Positions 11,363-22,490 are shown, counted from the stretch's first letter. The stretch is 64,000 nucleotides of DNA from Chaetoderma sp. LZ-2023a (GCA_034401795.1 CM067369.1:90696579-90760578); one strand, 5' to 3'. Notes: generated from the sequence alone by a model not told the origin. Program-made: numbers and translations.

Positions 11363-12427
11363 ATGGATGCCTTGTTAAATGCTGTACAGAATATGTCTGC
11401 CCCACCCAAGGGCACACACTCTGCCCATTCCACGATGGAGGATAGCCTCCATCAAATAATTACGCACATGGCTGACCTGAACTCCTGGGTAACTTCTATG
11501 CAGAACATCATGATACAATTTGCCACTTGGACAAACCGGTGGAACAATCGTCAGATGGGAGAGTACTTAGCCGCAAAGCTGTCCGGAAAAGCCCTACACG
11601 GTTTGGCAGAATAAGGAACAGACTACACCCCATGGTATACCGAACTGGAGAACACATTGTCGGAAAGATTCAGCGACACAGCCCTCAGAGAAACGAGGCG
11701 ACTCCAACTAAAGAACCTACGTTAATGCACGGAGGAAACCCTACCAGAGTTAGCAAGCCGCATCCATCGGTTAGTTACCTGCACGCACCCCAGCATGAAT
11801 CTCGAGGGCATCACACACTTACATTTAGACACCTCCATCGACATGTTGAGCGGAGAATCCGCCTTAAAAGAGCACGGCAACCTACAACAACTCATGGCTA
11901 CAGCGGTGCAGATCAAGAATTTCTTGGAGCTGGAGAAAAATAATTGGCACCAACTACACCCTATCAATGAGGTAATTGATGTAAATGTCGCCACTACTAC
12001 CGAATCAACCACCACCACCACCACCACCACATCAGCAAATGAACAACATGCGCAGCACAAACAAAGCAGTCAGAATCATGCGTCTAGAGGAACTGGGCAT
12101 GGCCAATCCTATTGCGGGGGCCACAACAACGCCCAAGGACGCGGGAACCAGCACAACAACAACAATAGGCAAAACATGCATGAAAGACTAGAAGAGACCA
12201 CTAAGCAGATCTCTGCGCTCACCAAGCTCGTAACAATACTTAGCACAACCATAGCAACACAGTCCACCACTAGACCACAACCCACCACAGCTTCAGTACC
12301 GCCACCAAATACGTGCTTTGGATGTGGTCAGCCGGGCCACTGGAAGGAGCGATGTCCAAACCGACCTCCATCTACAACTCCCACCACTGACCGACATACC
12401 CCGCAGCCTGAGAATCTGTCAAACTAG
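11363..12427 (+). pseudogene. Ty3/gypsy gag relic (GyA)
   Basis: Gag is the capsid/nucleocapsid protein of the retrotransposon. One frame covers the whole region but is broken by TAA codons at 11612-11614 and 11723-11725. Blocks shared with GyB and GyC in the same order: MGEYLAAKLSGKAL, ELENTLSERFSDTALRET, LPELASRIHRLV, then a Thr/Asn/Gln-rich linker and a CCHC zinc knuckle (CFGCGQPGHWKERC, about 12316-12357). The N-terminal part before the EYLAA block does not match GyB, and the conserved LPPEFSG segment is missing there. The stop after the knuckle is within about 15 nt of the corresponding stop in GyB and GyC. Confidence 0.85.
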
Positions 12428-13217
12428 CATGGGCACTGATTACAGAGTTGCTTCGGTGCCCATTTCCACAACCCGGCTTAACTGCGGCCCCTGAACCCCA
12501 ACATCAGGTGGCCATTTATACTCAGCAACACATTCCTATTACACCATGCACCCACCCACACCCAGCTTCTTCTATGATGGCATCTACGACGCACACCACA
12601 TCCACACCACTGTCATCTCTCCCCCCCCCCCTTCGGAAAGAGTGACCCCGCACTTTGCGCCTCTACTCAACCTCCTTTCCTATGCAAAACGGCAGTGGTA
12701 GGTTGTAGCACCTCCACTGAAATAACGTTTTTGCAAGCACCACGACCCCCCCCCCCCCTCGCCAAGGCACTTAACCCTCGGTGTCCTTTGGTGGTATGCA
12801 ATTCACAACCTCTTACAGCTTCACCAACAACGTCCAGCACCAGCAGTGATCCCGAAGTAAGAGATCATTCGGCACCATGGATCCGCAAAAAGAAACATCA
12901 TACAAAGAAAGTGTTTCTTATGCGCCTCGACTAAACATCTCATGATGCATTGTAAAAAAGCGCTCACACAGGTAGCCCTCATCCGCAAACATGAGAATCC
13001 TATCTGCACTGCAGTATACACCAACACAGCTTACATGAAATCCGCAACAGTGCCACCATCATTGTTACCCCCGACTCCATCATCACCTAAGCAATCACAG
13101 CAGCAGTGATGACGGGTTGGTCCTTTCCACACTCAACCACCAATTGCATTCACAGAAGCTATTTGGAAACAAGCCGACTATATACAGAATGGGACCGCAC
13201 CACCACCACTTCCACAA
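12428..13217 (+). pseudogene. GyA pol leader with second zinc knuckle
   Basis: Decayed sequence between gag and protease. A second CX2CX4HX4C knuckle is visible at 12912-12953 (CFLCASTKHLMMHC), equivalent to 19012-19053 in GyB and 41249-41290 in GyC. C homopolymers at 12620-12631 and 12748-12758 have broken the frame. Confidence 0.65.
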
Positions 13218-14325
13218 ATGGTATCATTGGAGACGCTTCCACAGGCTCACCGTAAGGTGATATACAAGTGTGCCTGTCTGTTTAGCAGAATTTCCACCAG
13301 TGCCACTGTGGACACTGGAGCTTCCATCACCGTTTTAACAAGCACTTGTATGAGAGCATCCCACCTCATAAGAAGCCACCCCTTAAGCCTACAAATATAT
13401 TTCTGCAAACAGCTATGGGAGCCGATGTTCCTGTGGCTGGAGTAGTAAACCTCATAATACAGATAGAGGAGATGCAATTCATTCAGCGAATTGTTATCGC
13501 CTCTAATCAAAATGATGCCCTGCTTGGTTCTGATTTCCTCAGTGCCAGCTAAGCCGTCATACACTGCAGATAACATGAATTAGACATACACTGCCGACGG
13601 ATACCCCTTGGACTGGAATCATCACTATATGATATGTGTGCGGTAATACTAACACCAACCGCCACAGTTGAGCCGGGTCAAGAAAGGATCTTGTGAGCCA
13701 CCACACCACAATTAGGAAACAACACTCACACAGCCATGCTGGAACCCGAATCTGAATACATGATCACCTCACAATGCGCCAGTCCCCACATCATCGTGGA
13801 CACCACCAACAAAGGACATATACCTTTTAGAGTATTCAATGGCACTGCGGACCCAATAACACTTGAATCAGGCATCCGTTGTGGCCATTTGGTGGATGTG
13901 ATATCACTGGAAACCGCCCCACCCGCAATCACACCAGCAACAACATCTGAGGACTTGCCCAAACATTTACATGACCTATATTTGCGTGCCACAGTTGGAT
14001 TGATGCAATCTCAAAAACAACAAGTACAGAAATTACTTCATAAATATCGCGAAGTTTCTCGGCAGGAGACATGGACCTTGGAGAGACTCATCTTATGCGA
14101 CACTCCATCGACACTGGAAACAACAGACTCGTCCGTCCGTCCATTCGACGTCTCCCTATCCATAAGGAAGTGGAGATACACCAACAGGTAGAGTACATGT
14201 TGTGGACCGGAATAATTGACCCCATGGGCCAGTCCATTAGTACTAGCAGGAAAAAAGGATGGATCTTTGAGGTTTTGTATAGACTACTGCCGCCTTTATT
14301 ACCCCGGATACCCGAGAGGGATAGG
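13218..14325 (+). pseudogene. GyA protease and start of reverse transcriptase
   Basis: The retroviral-type aspartic protease active site is seen as VDTGASITV, with the catalytic Asp codon at 13311-13313. The protease flap region and LLGSDFLSAS follow in a shifted frame (13346-13552). The post-protease linker (MLEPESEYMI, TADPITLESGIRC, HLHDLYLRATVGL) is intact for about 150 codons at 13736-14191. The RT N-terminus (TGIIDPMGQSIS, then IDYCRL-like remains) is frameshifted and stops at 14325, where the inserted segment begins. Confidence 0.8.
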
Positions 14326-15275
14326 CTCCTCAATGGAAGTCCGGAACGGGCAGCAGTGGGCTCGCAAGAATCTGGGGGCACGTTAAATCGGTAATATACT
14401 GCAGAGGAGATACTGAAGGCCTCTGTGTCTAATGAAGGATGAATTCACATCCTACTGTGGTACCGTCTAGTCGGCGTACTGTTCGGGCTACTGATATTTT
14501 TGGTTCATCCTATCTCAGCAAGCAGAAATGTGTGGTGCATGGACAAAAAAAAATCTCTAGATTTTAAGGCGTTCTTGCTAAATGATAGTCCTACAGGCAA
14601 GGCCAGGGGAAATGGTCAAAGTTTGTATACTTTTGGCAGATAGATACGGATCAGACCGTCGGTTGTCCCTGGGCATGAGCTCAGATTGTGATCACTATCA
14701 ACTGGGTCGCCGGCCGGTCGTCTTGATCATGTCAGATCATGTGTGTGGTCAAGAGGGCTCAATGTACAGTCAGGCCATGGCAAGCGTTCGTATTGCGAGG
14801 CATACCTCCTGTGATCAGAGATCATGAAAAGTGATTCTTTGGGAAGCAGGAGGGTATGTGTGTGAGACAGTGTAGCCTGCCACTTGCCGGATGGGTGGAG
14901 TGGTCTGAGACCCCAAGTACCCACAGGGTGAATGACCTGGCTAGTACGATCTATGCAGGGCCTCTTAGCTAAAATGGCATCAAGAATGATCTACGCAGAG
15001 CCCTTAGCTAAAATGACGTCTAGCCGGCATCACCTTCATGGTACGGTCCAGCTGGGCTGCGGCCCTCACTAAGACAACCTTAATTGGCATCCAGTACTGT
15101 GTCCGCTCGGGTCAGAAGTTGGCAGGGTGCGCCTTGACTCTGTCCCATATTGTGTTACCCTAACTTGGATACTCAGGCATATACGGAGAGGCTGCATCCT
15201 GTGTGGAGAACTGGACGTCCATCCATCATGGTGGGGACAGGGAAACACACTGGGAAGGCCAAAGGGTACAAGCGA
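14326..15275 (+). other. Segment inserted in GyA reverse transcriptase
   Basis: About 950 bp that separate the RT fingers (up to the PLPRI position) from the LDSLSGAKW block. It is homologous to 39045-39853 inside GyC and absent from GyB, where RT is continuous. Inside are CTACTGTGGTACCGTCTAGT and a ~190-bp indel-free stretch with a shared reading frame (ADRYGSDRR). An internal ~30-bp direct repeat (GATCTACGCAG...CTTAGCTAAAATG) lies near 14949 and 14990. There is no GT...AG boundary, so it is not a canonical intron. Identity unknown. Confidence 0.75.
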
Positions 15276-15782
15276 GATCAGGCCCTAGATTCCTTGTCTG
15301 GAGCCAAGTGGTTTTGCACCCATGATTTAGCTAGTGGGTACTGGCAGGTAGCCATGGAGGAGGCTGACATGGAGAAGACCGCATTCGTTTGCCGAGATGG
15401 TCTTTTCCAGTTCTGCAAGATGCCCTATGGCTTTTGCAATGCTCCTGGAACTTTCGAGCATCTCATTGAGCAGGTATTAACTACCCTGCAATGGGAAATC
15501 TGTCTGTGTTACATTGACGATGTAATCGTCTTTGGTCCCTCTTTTGAGCAAACACTATCTAATTTAGACACCATGCTTTCGAGATTCCACATGGCTAACT
15601 TAATGCTCAAACCCAAGAAATGTCATCTCTTCAGACAGAGCATCGAGTTCCTGGGGCACATCATATCCGGTGATGGAGTGGCCACCCAAACATCACAAAC
15701 AAAGGCGGTGGTGGAGTGGCAGACGCCTGAGTCTGTCACAGAAACTCGGAGCTTCCTTGGTCCTTGTCAGTACTATCGCTGA
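15276..15782 (+). pseudogene. GyA reverse transcriptase, palm and thumb
   Basis: The frame is open from the insertion to TGA at 15780-15782. It contains LDSLSGAKWF, LASGYWQVAMEEADMEKTAF, KMPYGFCNAPGTFEHLIEQ and the catalytic YIDD box at 15510-15521 (CYIDDVIVFG), followed by KPKKCHLFRQSIEFLGHII. These are hallmarks of Ty3/gypsy RT. The TGA is at the YYRxFI position. Confidence 0.93.
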
Positions 15783-16341
15783 TACATCCATCATTTCAGC
15801 GAAATTGCATCACCCTGCTTCAAGATCACCGAAAAAATCAACAATTTGACTGGACGAGTGAGTGTGAAGGTTCCTTTAGGGCCTTGAAGGATCTCTTGAC
15901 GACCGCTCCAATTCTCGCACATCCTAATCCTAACCTCGATTTCATCCTGACACTGATGCGTCAGCTTATGCTATCGGCGCAGTTCTATCTCAGGTCACAG
16001 AGGATGGGACGGAGCAGGTATTGGGTTATGGTTCATGTACTCTGAATAAGACAGAGAAATGCTATGCAACCACTAAGCGAGAACTACTGGCTGCGGTCTA
16101 CTTTGTCAAGTATTATAAACACTTTCTGTATGGTCGCCCATTTACCCTCCGTACAGATCACGCCTCAGTACGCTGGCTCAGAAACATTAAAAATCCGCAG
16201 GGCCAGGTGGCGAGGTGGCAGGAATGCCTGCAGGCTTCTAACTTCAATGTGGTTCATAGACCCGGCAAACTGCATGGAAATGCCGACACCTTGGGCCGAA
16301 TCGGGCTTGAGGATGAACCCAAAGTACTTCAGATGGCCTGA
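15783..16341 (+). pseudogene. GyA RNase H domain
   Basis: The connection after RT (YIHHFSEIASP) is followed by at least two frameshifts. ALKDLLTTAPILAHPNPNLDFIL precedes the DTDAS active-site region, which needs a frame change near 15950. A second open piece, 16021-16341, contains GYGSCTLNKTEKCYATTKRE, FTLRTDHASVRWL and FNVVHRPGKLHGNADTLGRI. Degrades the RNA strand of the cDNA hybrid in active relatives. Confidence 0.88.
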
Positions 16342-16545
16342 CCTCAGTCATCCACTTTGATCGAATTAAACCTTGTGTCAGTGACGGGCCAGTGCCAGAG
16401 CTCAGGCTGGACGTTTCATGTGACACTGGTACCCGGACAAATGTCTCTGCGGAAACAAGTATTCGTGACGTTAGTCCAGAGTACCGCTGTACCATTTCGA
16501 CCTCCTCCTACCAAGCCAGGAGTCTGGTGAACAATTGACTAATGC
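16290..16545 (+). pseudogene. GyA integrase remnant (C-terminal tail only)
   Basis: Directly after the RNase H block the sequence becomes TSVIHFDRIKPCVSDGPVPE, the tail of integrase seen at 36671-36922 in GyC. The HHCC and DDE domains are missing, so an internal deletion of roughly 1 kb or more joined RNase H to the integrase tail near 16320. Confidence 0.75.
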
Positions 16546-16640
16546 TGAGGACGATGATGAGATACATACACACCTTCTCCCTGTAGATACATACTGTAGA
16601 TGGCTGCGGTGTTGCTACTTTCTGTAAGATCAGTTTTCCG
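16546..16640. other. End of GyA homology
   Basis: GCTGAGGACGATGATGAG at 16543-16560 still matches GyC (minus strand near 36655). The match ends near 16610. No 3' LTR of GyA is recognised. Confidence 0.45.
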
Positions 16641-16990
16641 TAAATCGGAAAAGAAGGTGATTGCGGAAAATGTTGACTGGCATTGATGGCAGTAGTGTAC
16701 TGTAGTAGGGAAGTCCGGGCTGCTGTGTGGTGCTGGTGTATTGTGGATGGGGTATATCCAGGTTTCCACGCTGGTGAATGCCGAGTCTGTTGCGGTTGCG
16801 GAAAAGTTGGGATCGCGGAAAGCGATGCACTTCCTGCATCTGTGCGAGAGGAAATGTTGTGTAAAAATATGTCTAACTTTTTCGATTTTAAAACGTTAGG
16901 TGATTGCTATTCTTTATTGTAGCTGATGTTGAATGTCTCCGTTATATCTTCCTTATAACCGGATGTGTATGTGATGTTTGCACAACGGTG
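16640..16990. repeat. Block S, repeated at 35955-36345
   Basis: A ~350-bp block matches 35955-36345 in the same absolute orientation (GATCAGTTTTCC, GGTTTCCA[CA]GCTGG, GAATGCCGAGTCTGTTGC, ATAACCGGA). It lies between the GyA end and GyB gag. Relative to the neighbouring gypsy coding strand it is sense here but antisense next to GyC, so it is not simply part of the shared element. Function unknown. Confidence 0.7.
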
Positions 16991-17084
16991 AATTGATGTA
17001 TCCAGCCTTGTGGGCAAGTGTGTTCTGTATGCTCCTGAATTTATGTGTCCGGTGTGATGTATACATATTTACAGCCCTTCAGAC

Positions 17085-18547
17085 TACTATCGTTCGCCTG
17101 TGTCATCTACGGAAACGGTATGGCCGGGTGATAATCCACAACATAGACAACTTCCTGCACTGCCCCCTTCTAGCGAAACGCTATACTCAAGAGGAACACC
17201 GCAGAATTATCGGGAGGAATCAGCACCACCATTTCGCCGGTATATCAGTCATGCAACTCATCATGACCGTCAGCCGACAACCCTCCCGCTATATGAGGAA
17301 CAGCAGTCCTCACCTCAGGAGGAACGACCACGCAATCTTCACCATAATCCTCCTCCCGTCCATAGACCTATGCCGGTCTATGGCTCAACAAACGGGGCAG
17401 ACTCATTAAATTGGAGTACGCATGTCCTAGCGCCTCGACATCGGGATCAACGGGAAACACCAACACCACCGCCACCTGCACCACGACCAACCTCAGCATA
17501 TTCAACAACTTCCCAGATATCCACACCACCCAGATTTCAACCACTGCATTCTTCCCGAGCTCTTGGCCGAGTCATCCTCCCTCCCGAATTTAGTGGTGAG
17601 AATGACTGGACCAATTATAAGATACAGTTCGAGATCATAAGTCAGACTAACAACTGGGACGATCGACAAATCGGCGAATATCTCGCCGCAAATCTTTCTG
17701 GAAATGCCCTTCAAGTTCTTGCGGATCTGGGAACGGATTACACACCCACTTACACACAGTTGGAATGAGCACTGATGGAGCGATTTGGTGACACAGCCCT
17801 TGGAGAAACCAGTCGTCTTCAACTTAAAAATCTCCGACGACGTGCGGGAGAAACTCTTCCTGAGTTAGCCAGCCGAATTAGGAGGCTAGTTACCCGCGCA
17901 TATCAGAGCACCAATACGGAGGGCGTGATTCATTTGCATCTCGACACTTTCATCGATGCATTAAGCGGTGAGCCCGCCCTAAAAGAAAAACTATTTCTCG
18001 TCCACCACGGGAGTTTGGCTCAATTAACGGCAACCGCGGTTCGCATTGAGAACTTTCTAGTGCGGGAGAAGAATAACCGACGCCAACTCCATCCTATCAA
18101 AGAGATAAAGGGTGCAGGCATCACCCCGCCTGCTAGTGCTCCCCCACCACCAGATCAGCAACACCAACCACACAGACACCACCACCACCACCGGATATGC
18201 AGAATCCCAGTCAGAATCAAGCGCCTGGAGGAAGGGGCCGTGCCCATAGAGGAGGGTACAACAGTTCCCCCAGGTGCGGGAACCAGCGAAACAACAACAA
18301 CAACAACGGCTACATAAGAGAGCAGATAGAAGAGATTAATAAGCAAATCTCCGCACTCACCAACTTAGTTACAAAACTCAGCACCAACCTCGCCACCACA
18401 CAGTTTAGGAGAGCAAACACTACCAGCACCGCACCACCATGCGGTCAGCCAGGACATTGGAGGGAGCAGTGTCCTAACCGACCTCCCTCTACAATGCCTG
18501 CTCCAGACCACAGCACACCGCAACCAGAGAAGCAGTCAAACTCCTAA
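17085..18547 (+). pseudogene. Ty3/gypsy gag relic (GyB)
   Basis: It begins in a Pro/Ser/Thr-rich N-terminal region (MSSTETVWPG at 17100) and contains GRVILPPEFSGENDW, IGEYLAANLSGNALQVL, ERFGDTALGETSRLQLKNLR and HLHLDTFIDALSG. TGA at 17766-17768 interrupts an otherwise open frame. A frame change lies in the (ACC)n run near 18180-18195, after which QISALTNLVTKLSTNL and the knuckle remnant follow. The knuckle has lost its first cysteine pair member (only CGQPGHWREQC remains), so zinc binding would fail. Confidence 0.88.
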
Positions 18548-18990
18548 GGGTACCGAATCACAAGGAGCCACTTCGGTGTCTGTATCCTTCTCCTGGCTCA
18601 ACTGCAGTTTTCATGCAACAACGTTCAGTGACTAACAATCATCGACAGAAATCAGCTTTCACATCAACACCAAAATGCACAGCTTCACATATGTAAGTGC
18701 CTACATTGCCTCCCCCATCCGCATCAAGGACATCCCCTTCTTTTTCCGCACACGATAAGCCTTCTTTCCTATGTAAAACGGCAGTGGTAGGTTGTAGTAC
18801 CTCCGCTGAAACAACATTTTTGAAAGCACCACATCCTGCCACCAAGACACTGGATTCTCGGTGCCCTCTAGTGGTATGCAGAACATCACCCCCGCGAGCA
18901 TTATCTTCCGCACTCACAGACAGCAGCGATTCAGGAGAGACAATTCCCTCCGCCTCATGGATTCGTAAGCGCCAACACAGACGGAGAAAC
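18548..18990 (+). pseudogene. GyB gag-pol junction
   Basis: A second frame begins after the gag stop and is open from 18697. The segment (FSAHDKPSFLCKTAVVGC, STSAETTFLKAPHP, SRCPLVVC) is conserved in GyA and GyC and is rich in Cys, Ser and Pro. No domain is recognised. It links gag to the second zinc knuckle. Confidence 0.6.
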
Positions 18991-20190
18991 GCATGTCCTT
19001 GGCAACGTCATTGTTTCTTCTGCGCTTCACCAAAGCATCCTATGAAGCATTGTAGGAAATGGCTTGCACAGGTAGAGCTTATCCGTCATCCCGTACGTGC
19101 CGCCATCTATACTAATACCACCTACACCGAAACAACAACATCACCACAACCACCATTGCTACCCCCAGCTCCGTCTTCACCGCAGTCTTCACACCAGTGG
19201 CGATGGCGAACTGGTCCTTTCCTCACTCAGCTATGTACAACCTTACAAGAAGCAATACGAAAACAGTTGGAATATGTACAGAGTGATGCTGCTCCAATGC
19301 CATTATCGCGGACAGCATCATTGGAAACTCTTCCGCAGGTAGTACATCGTAAAGTAATATACAAATGTACCTGTCTGTTTAGTGGCGTTTCCACCAGTGC
19401 CACCGTCAACACCGGTGCTTCTATCACAGTATTTAACCAGCGCTTATATGAGAGCATCCCACCTCATAAAAAGCCTCCCCTTAAGTCTACAAATATTTAC
19501 CTACAGACGGCTATGGGAGCAGATGTACCCATAGCCGGTGTAGTTAATTTAGTTATCCAAATAGAGGAAATGCAATTCATTCAGAGAGTTGTCATCGTCT
19601 CTATTCATAATGACACCCTACTTGGCTCTGATTTCCTCAGTGCCAGCGAGGCCATCATACACGGCCGACGAATCCCTCTCGGACCAGCATCATCATTGTA
19701 TAATATGTGTGCGGTAATATTATCAAGTACCGCCACAGTTGAGCCGGGACAGGAACGGATCTTATGGGCCACTGCACCACAGTTAGGAAGCAACACACAC
19801 ATCGCCATGCTGGAACCCGACCCTGATTATATGATCGCCTCACAATGCGCAAGTCCCCGCATAATAGTGGACACTGCTAATAAGGAAAAAATACCTTTTA
19901 GAGTGTTCAATGGTACCGCAGATCCTATCACTCTGGAACCAGGAGTACGCTGCAGCCATTTAGTGGACATAATCTCACTGGAATCACCTGCACTTTCTGA
20001 CAGAACACCGCAAATGACTGATGATTTACCCAAACATTTACACAATTTATATCTACGTGCCACTGTTGGATTACTGCAATCACAAAAATGAGAAATTCAG
20101 AAACTACTACATAAATACTGCAATAGTTTTTCCTCCGGAGATATGGATCTCCGAGAGACTCATCTCGTATGACACTACATCGATAGAGGC
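18991..20190 (+). pseudogene. GyB zinc knuckle 2, protease and linker
   Basis: CFFCASPKHPMKHC (19012-19053) is a CX2CX4HX4C knuckle. The protease follows with VNTGASITVF: the catalytic Asp of DTG is Asn (AAC, 19408-19410), which would inactivate it, whereas GyA and GyC keep Asp. ALLGSDFLSAS-like and LATADPITL-type linker blocks follow. The frame has only two interruptions, TGA at 20089-20091 and TGA at 20170-20172. The second aligns with CGA in GyA, as expected from CpG decay. Confidence 0.88.
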
Positions 20191-20820
20191 AATAATCTCC
20201 CCGTGCAACAACCGGTAAGATGTCTTCCTGTTCACAAAGAAGCGGAACCACACCAACAAGTAAATGACATGTTGCGGACTGGTATTATTGACCCCTCAGC
20301 ATCTCCATGGGCTAGCCCTATAGTGCTAGCAGGCAAAAAGGACCGAACCTTGTGGTTTTGTATTGACTACCGCCGCCTTAATGATCTTAGCGTTAAAGAT
20401 GATTATCCGTTAACTCAGATAGAGCAGGCCTTGGATTCCTTGTCCGGAGCCAAGTGGGTTTGTACCCTTGATTTATCTAGCAGTTACTGGCAAGTAGCCA
20501 TGGATGAAACTGATATGGAAAAGACAGCATTCATTTGTAGGGACAGCCTTTCCCAATTCCGCAAGATGCGCTACGGGTTGTGCAACACTCCCAGAACTTT
20601 TGAACGACTCATTGAGCAGGTATTGACTACCCTGCAATGGGAAATCTGTCTCTGTTACATCGATGACGTAATAGTCTTTGGACCTACGTTTGAGCAAACT
20701 TTGACAAATTTGGACACCGTGCTTCCCCGATTCTGTACGACCAATTTGAAACTCAAACCGAAGAAATGTCATCTCTTCAGACAGAGTGTTGAGTTCCTGG
20801 GACACGTCATCCACCTCCTC
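20191..20820 (+). pseudogene. GyB reverse transcriptase, 3'-truncated
   Basis: Continuous RT frame: GIIDPSASPWASPIVLAGKK, FCIDYRRLNDL, LTQIEQALDSLSGAKW, SSYWQVAMDETDMEKTAF and catalytic CYIDDVIVFG (YIDD at 20655-20666). There is no insertion at the site interrupted in GyA and GyC. Homology ends abruptly after EFLGHVI near 20812, so the RT thumb end, RNase H and integrase are deleted. Confidence 0.92.
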
Positions 20821-21845
20821 GCCTTTCTGACCCCCAAATCAGAAAGGGAATCATGCCGGAATGTCCACACGTGGGGAAGAAACGGATCGTGCACACACAG
20901 GATAGCCAGGTTGTGCCTAACATCACCGCGAGTCATCCTCTAAAGTATGCTAAGTTTCGGAGGATGTCGTCTCCCGCCGTATCCGCTTCCGCATTATGAC
21001 TTCAGCCTATGGTACAGCTCGCCGCCATCACCACAACAGCAACCGCAACCACCACGACGACTACAACCGCCACCATGACAGTGACCAACACCACTGCACC
21101 AGCAACATTGGCAACCACTAGTACCGCCGCTGCTATATGGACGGATATATTGGAACCAGCGATAACTGTGAGAGACATAATGGACGCGCATATTTCTGCC
21201 ACCATCACTTTGGATGTTTCAGACAGTGCCAATAATGATAATAATGAAAGCATTTCAGCAATGACAGTGCATCCACCGCGACCCACCACCGTCAGTCGTG
21301 GGACCCAGACTCAATGGGGAAATTTCGCTGCAGAGGTGTGATCATATGTAATTCAGCAGAAATATCAATAGGCAATTCGTGGAAATGTATTAATCATTAC
21401 TTTATTTTTTAAATACTTTTCTTCTTATTATATATGTTAGATCAATTGAATCCCATCCTTAGGATGACTACGGTTATCCGACACCATCGCACACTTCAGT
21501 GCCCGGTTGTGTCTCACACGAAATGAGCACTGCGGATTCCGAGGTTGTAAGAACGTCGTGTGCGACGTAAAGAATACAACTTTCCGCAGTGCAATAACGT
21601 CACAATCCCATCATGCAGTCTCAACTACGCTGAGGCTGCCTGATAAACCAATTCTTAGGTTATTATTATTATATATATCTTATTTTTCTTATTATTTTTC
21701 TTCCTGTCTTAGACGTCAGGACAGATATGGGCCATCGAGAGCTGACCATTGCGGACCCGCAATAACGGGCCGCAAATAGATATCTATAATGATAATACTA
21801 AGTGATACGTGTTGCGTACCCCTTTATTTACCCGGGGTGCGCAAG
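20821..21845 (+). other. GyB 3' internal region, no pol homology
   Basis: 21009-21341 is a 110-codon Thr/Ala-rich low-complexity frame (ACC/ACA repeats) with no recognised domain; it may be a relic of a post-integrase region or simple-sequence noise. 21342-21845 shows nothing recognisable beyond AT-rich stretches. Confidence 0.4.
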
Positions 21846-21973
21846 TAATATGGTGTGATTAATAAATAAATACCTCGTAAGTGTATGTTACATGGTCTAT
21901 ATATATATATATATATATATAGACCATGTAACATACCCTTACGAGGTATTTATTTATTAATCACACCATATTA
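21846..21973. repeat. Long near-perfect hairpin with (TA)n loop, hairpin 1
   Basis: Arms of about 50 bp (left begins TAATATGGTGTGATTAAT, right ends in its complement) differ at one position and surround a TATATA core at 21896-21922. The right end abuts hairpin 2. Confidence 0.9.
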
Positions 21974-21990
21974 ATAAAACAAAAAGATAG

Positions 21991-22066
<76 letters not shown>

Positions 22067-22085
22067 ATCTTTTTGTTTTATTATA
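21972..22085. repeat. Hairpin 2 with (TA)n core
   Basis: Arms of about 25 bp (AATAAAACAAAAAGATAGGG and its near complement ending near 22083) flank about 34 TA units at 21990-22062. It shares its left edge with hairpin 1. Confidence 0.88.
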
Positions 22086-22478
22086 TTTTTATACATATAC
22101 AAACTTAAATTGTGGTACGTTGGAGCTTGGGTGTCCTCTGCAGAGATCATGATTATTCACACTCAAAGGGAACACGCATGCGAGTTATTGTTTAGAATAA
22201 TATACTAAATAAAGTTATAGCACGCACCATAACATTAGTAATAAAACAAAACAAAAAAAGAAAGGCATGGGAAAATAATTCCAGGTCAAAATTGAAAAAC
22301 TAAAAGTATGCCTCCCCGTTCTCTTGGCACCCCTATGTGCTCTGTCTCTTAAATATGCGTCTAATACATCACTACTCCTCTCCGGCCACGCGCCTACCCG
22401 GGAAGTCTATAATTCCCGCCTGGTGTATGTCCGTGCGTCGATCCACCATGCGTGATCGTTTGCCACGGACGTCAAACT
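22086..22478. other. GyB 3' untranslated internal region
   Basis: No gene is seen. The stretch leads into the polypurine tract. Confidence 0.4.
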
Positions 22479-22490
22479 AGGAGGGGGTGA
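22479..22490 (+). promoter_or_regulatory. Polypurine tract of GyB
   Basis: AGGAGGGGG at 22479-22487 lies immediately before the LTR start TGTAGTTC (22491), the expected position of the plus-strand primer. Confidence 0.7.

Noticed and set aside
14326-15275. Spliceosomal intron in reverse transcriptase
   Set aside because: No GT at the left border nor a convincing AG at the right border in either copy.
21009-21341. Thr/Ala-rich 110-codon frame as a mucin-like gene
   Set aside because: Low-complexity ACC/ACA sequence in a decayed element; no signal peptide or conserved copy.
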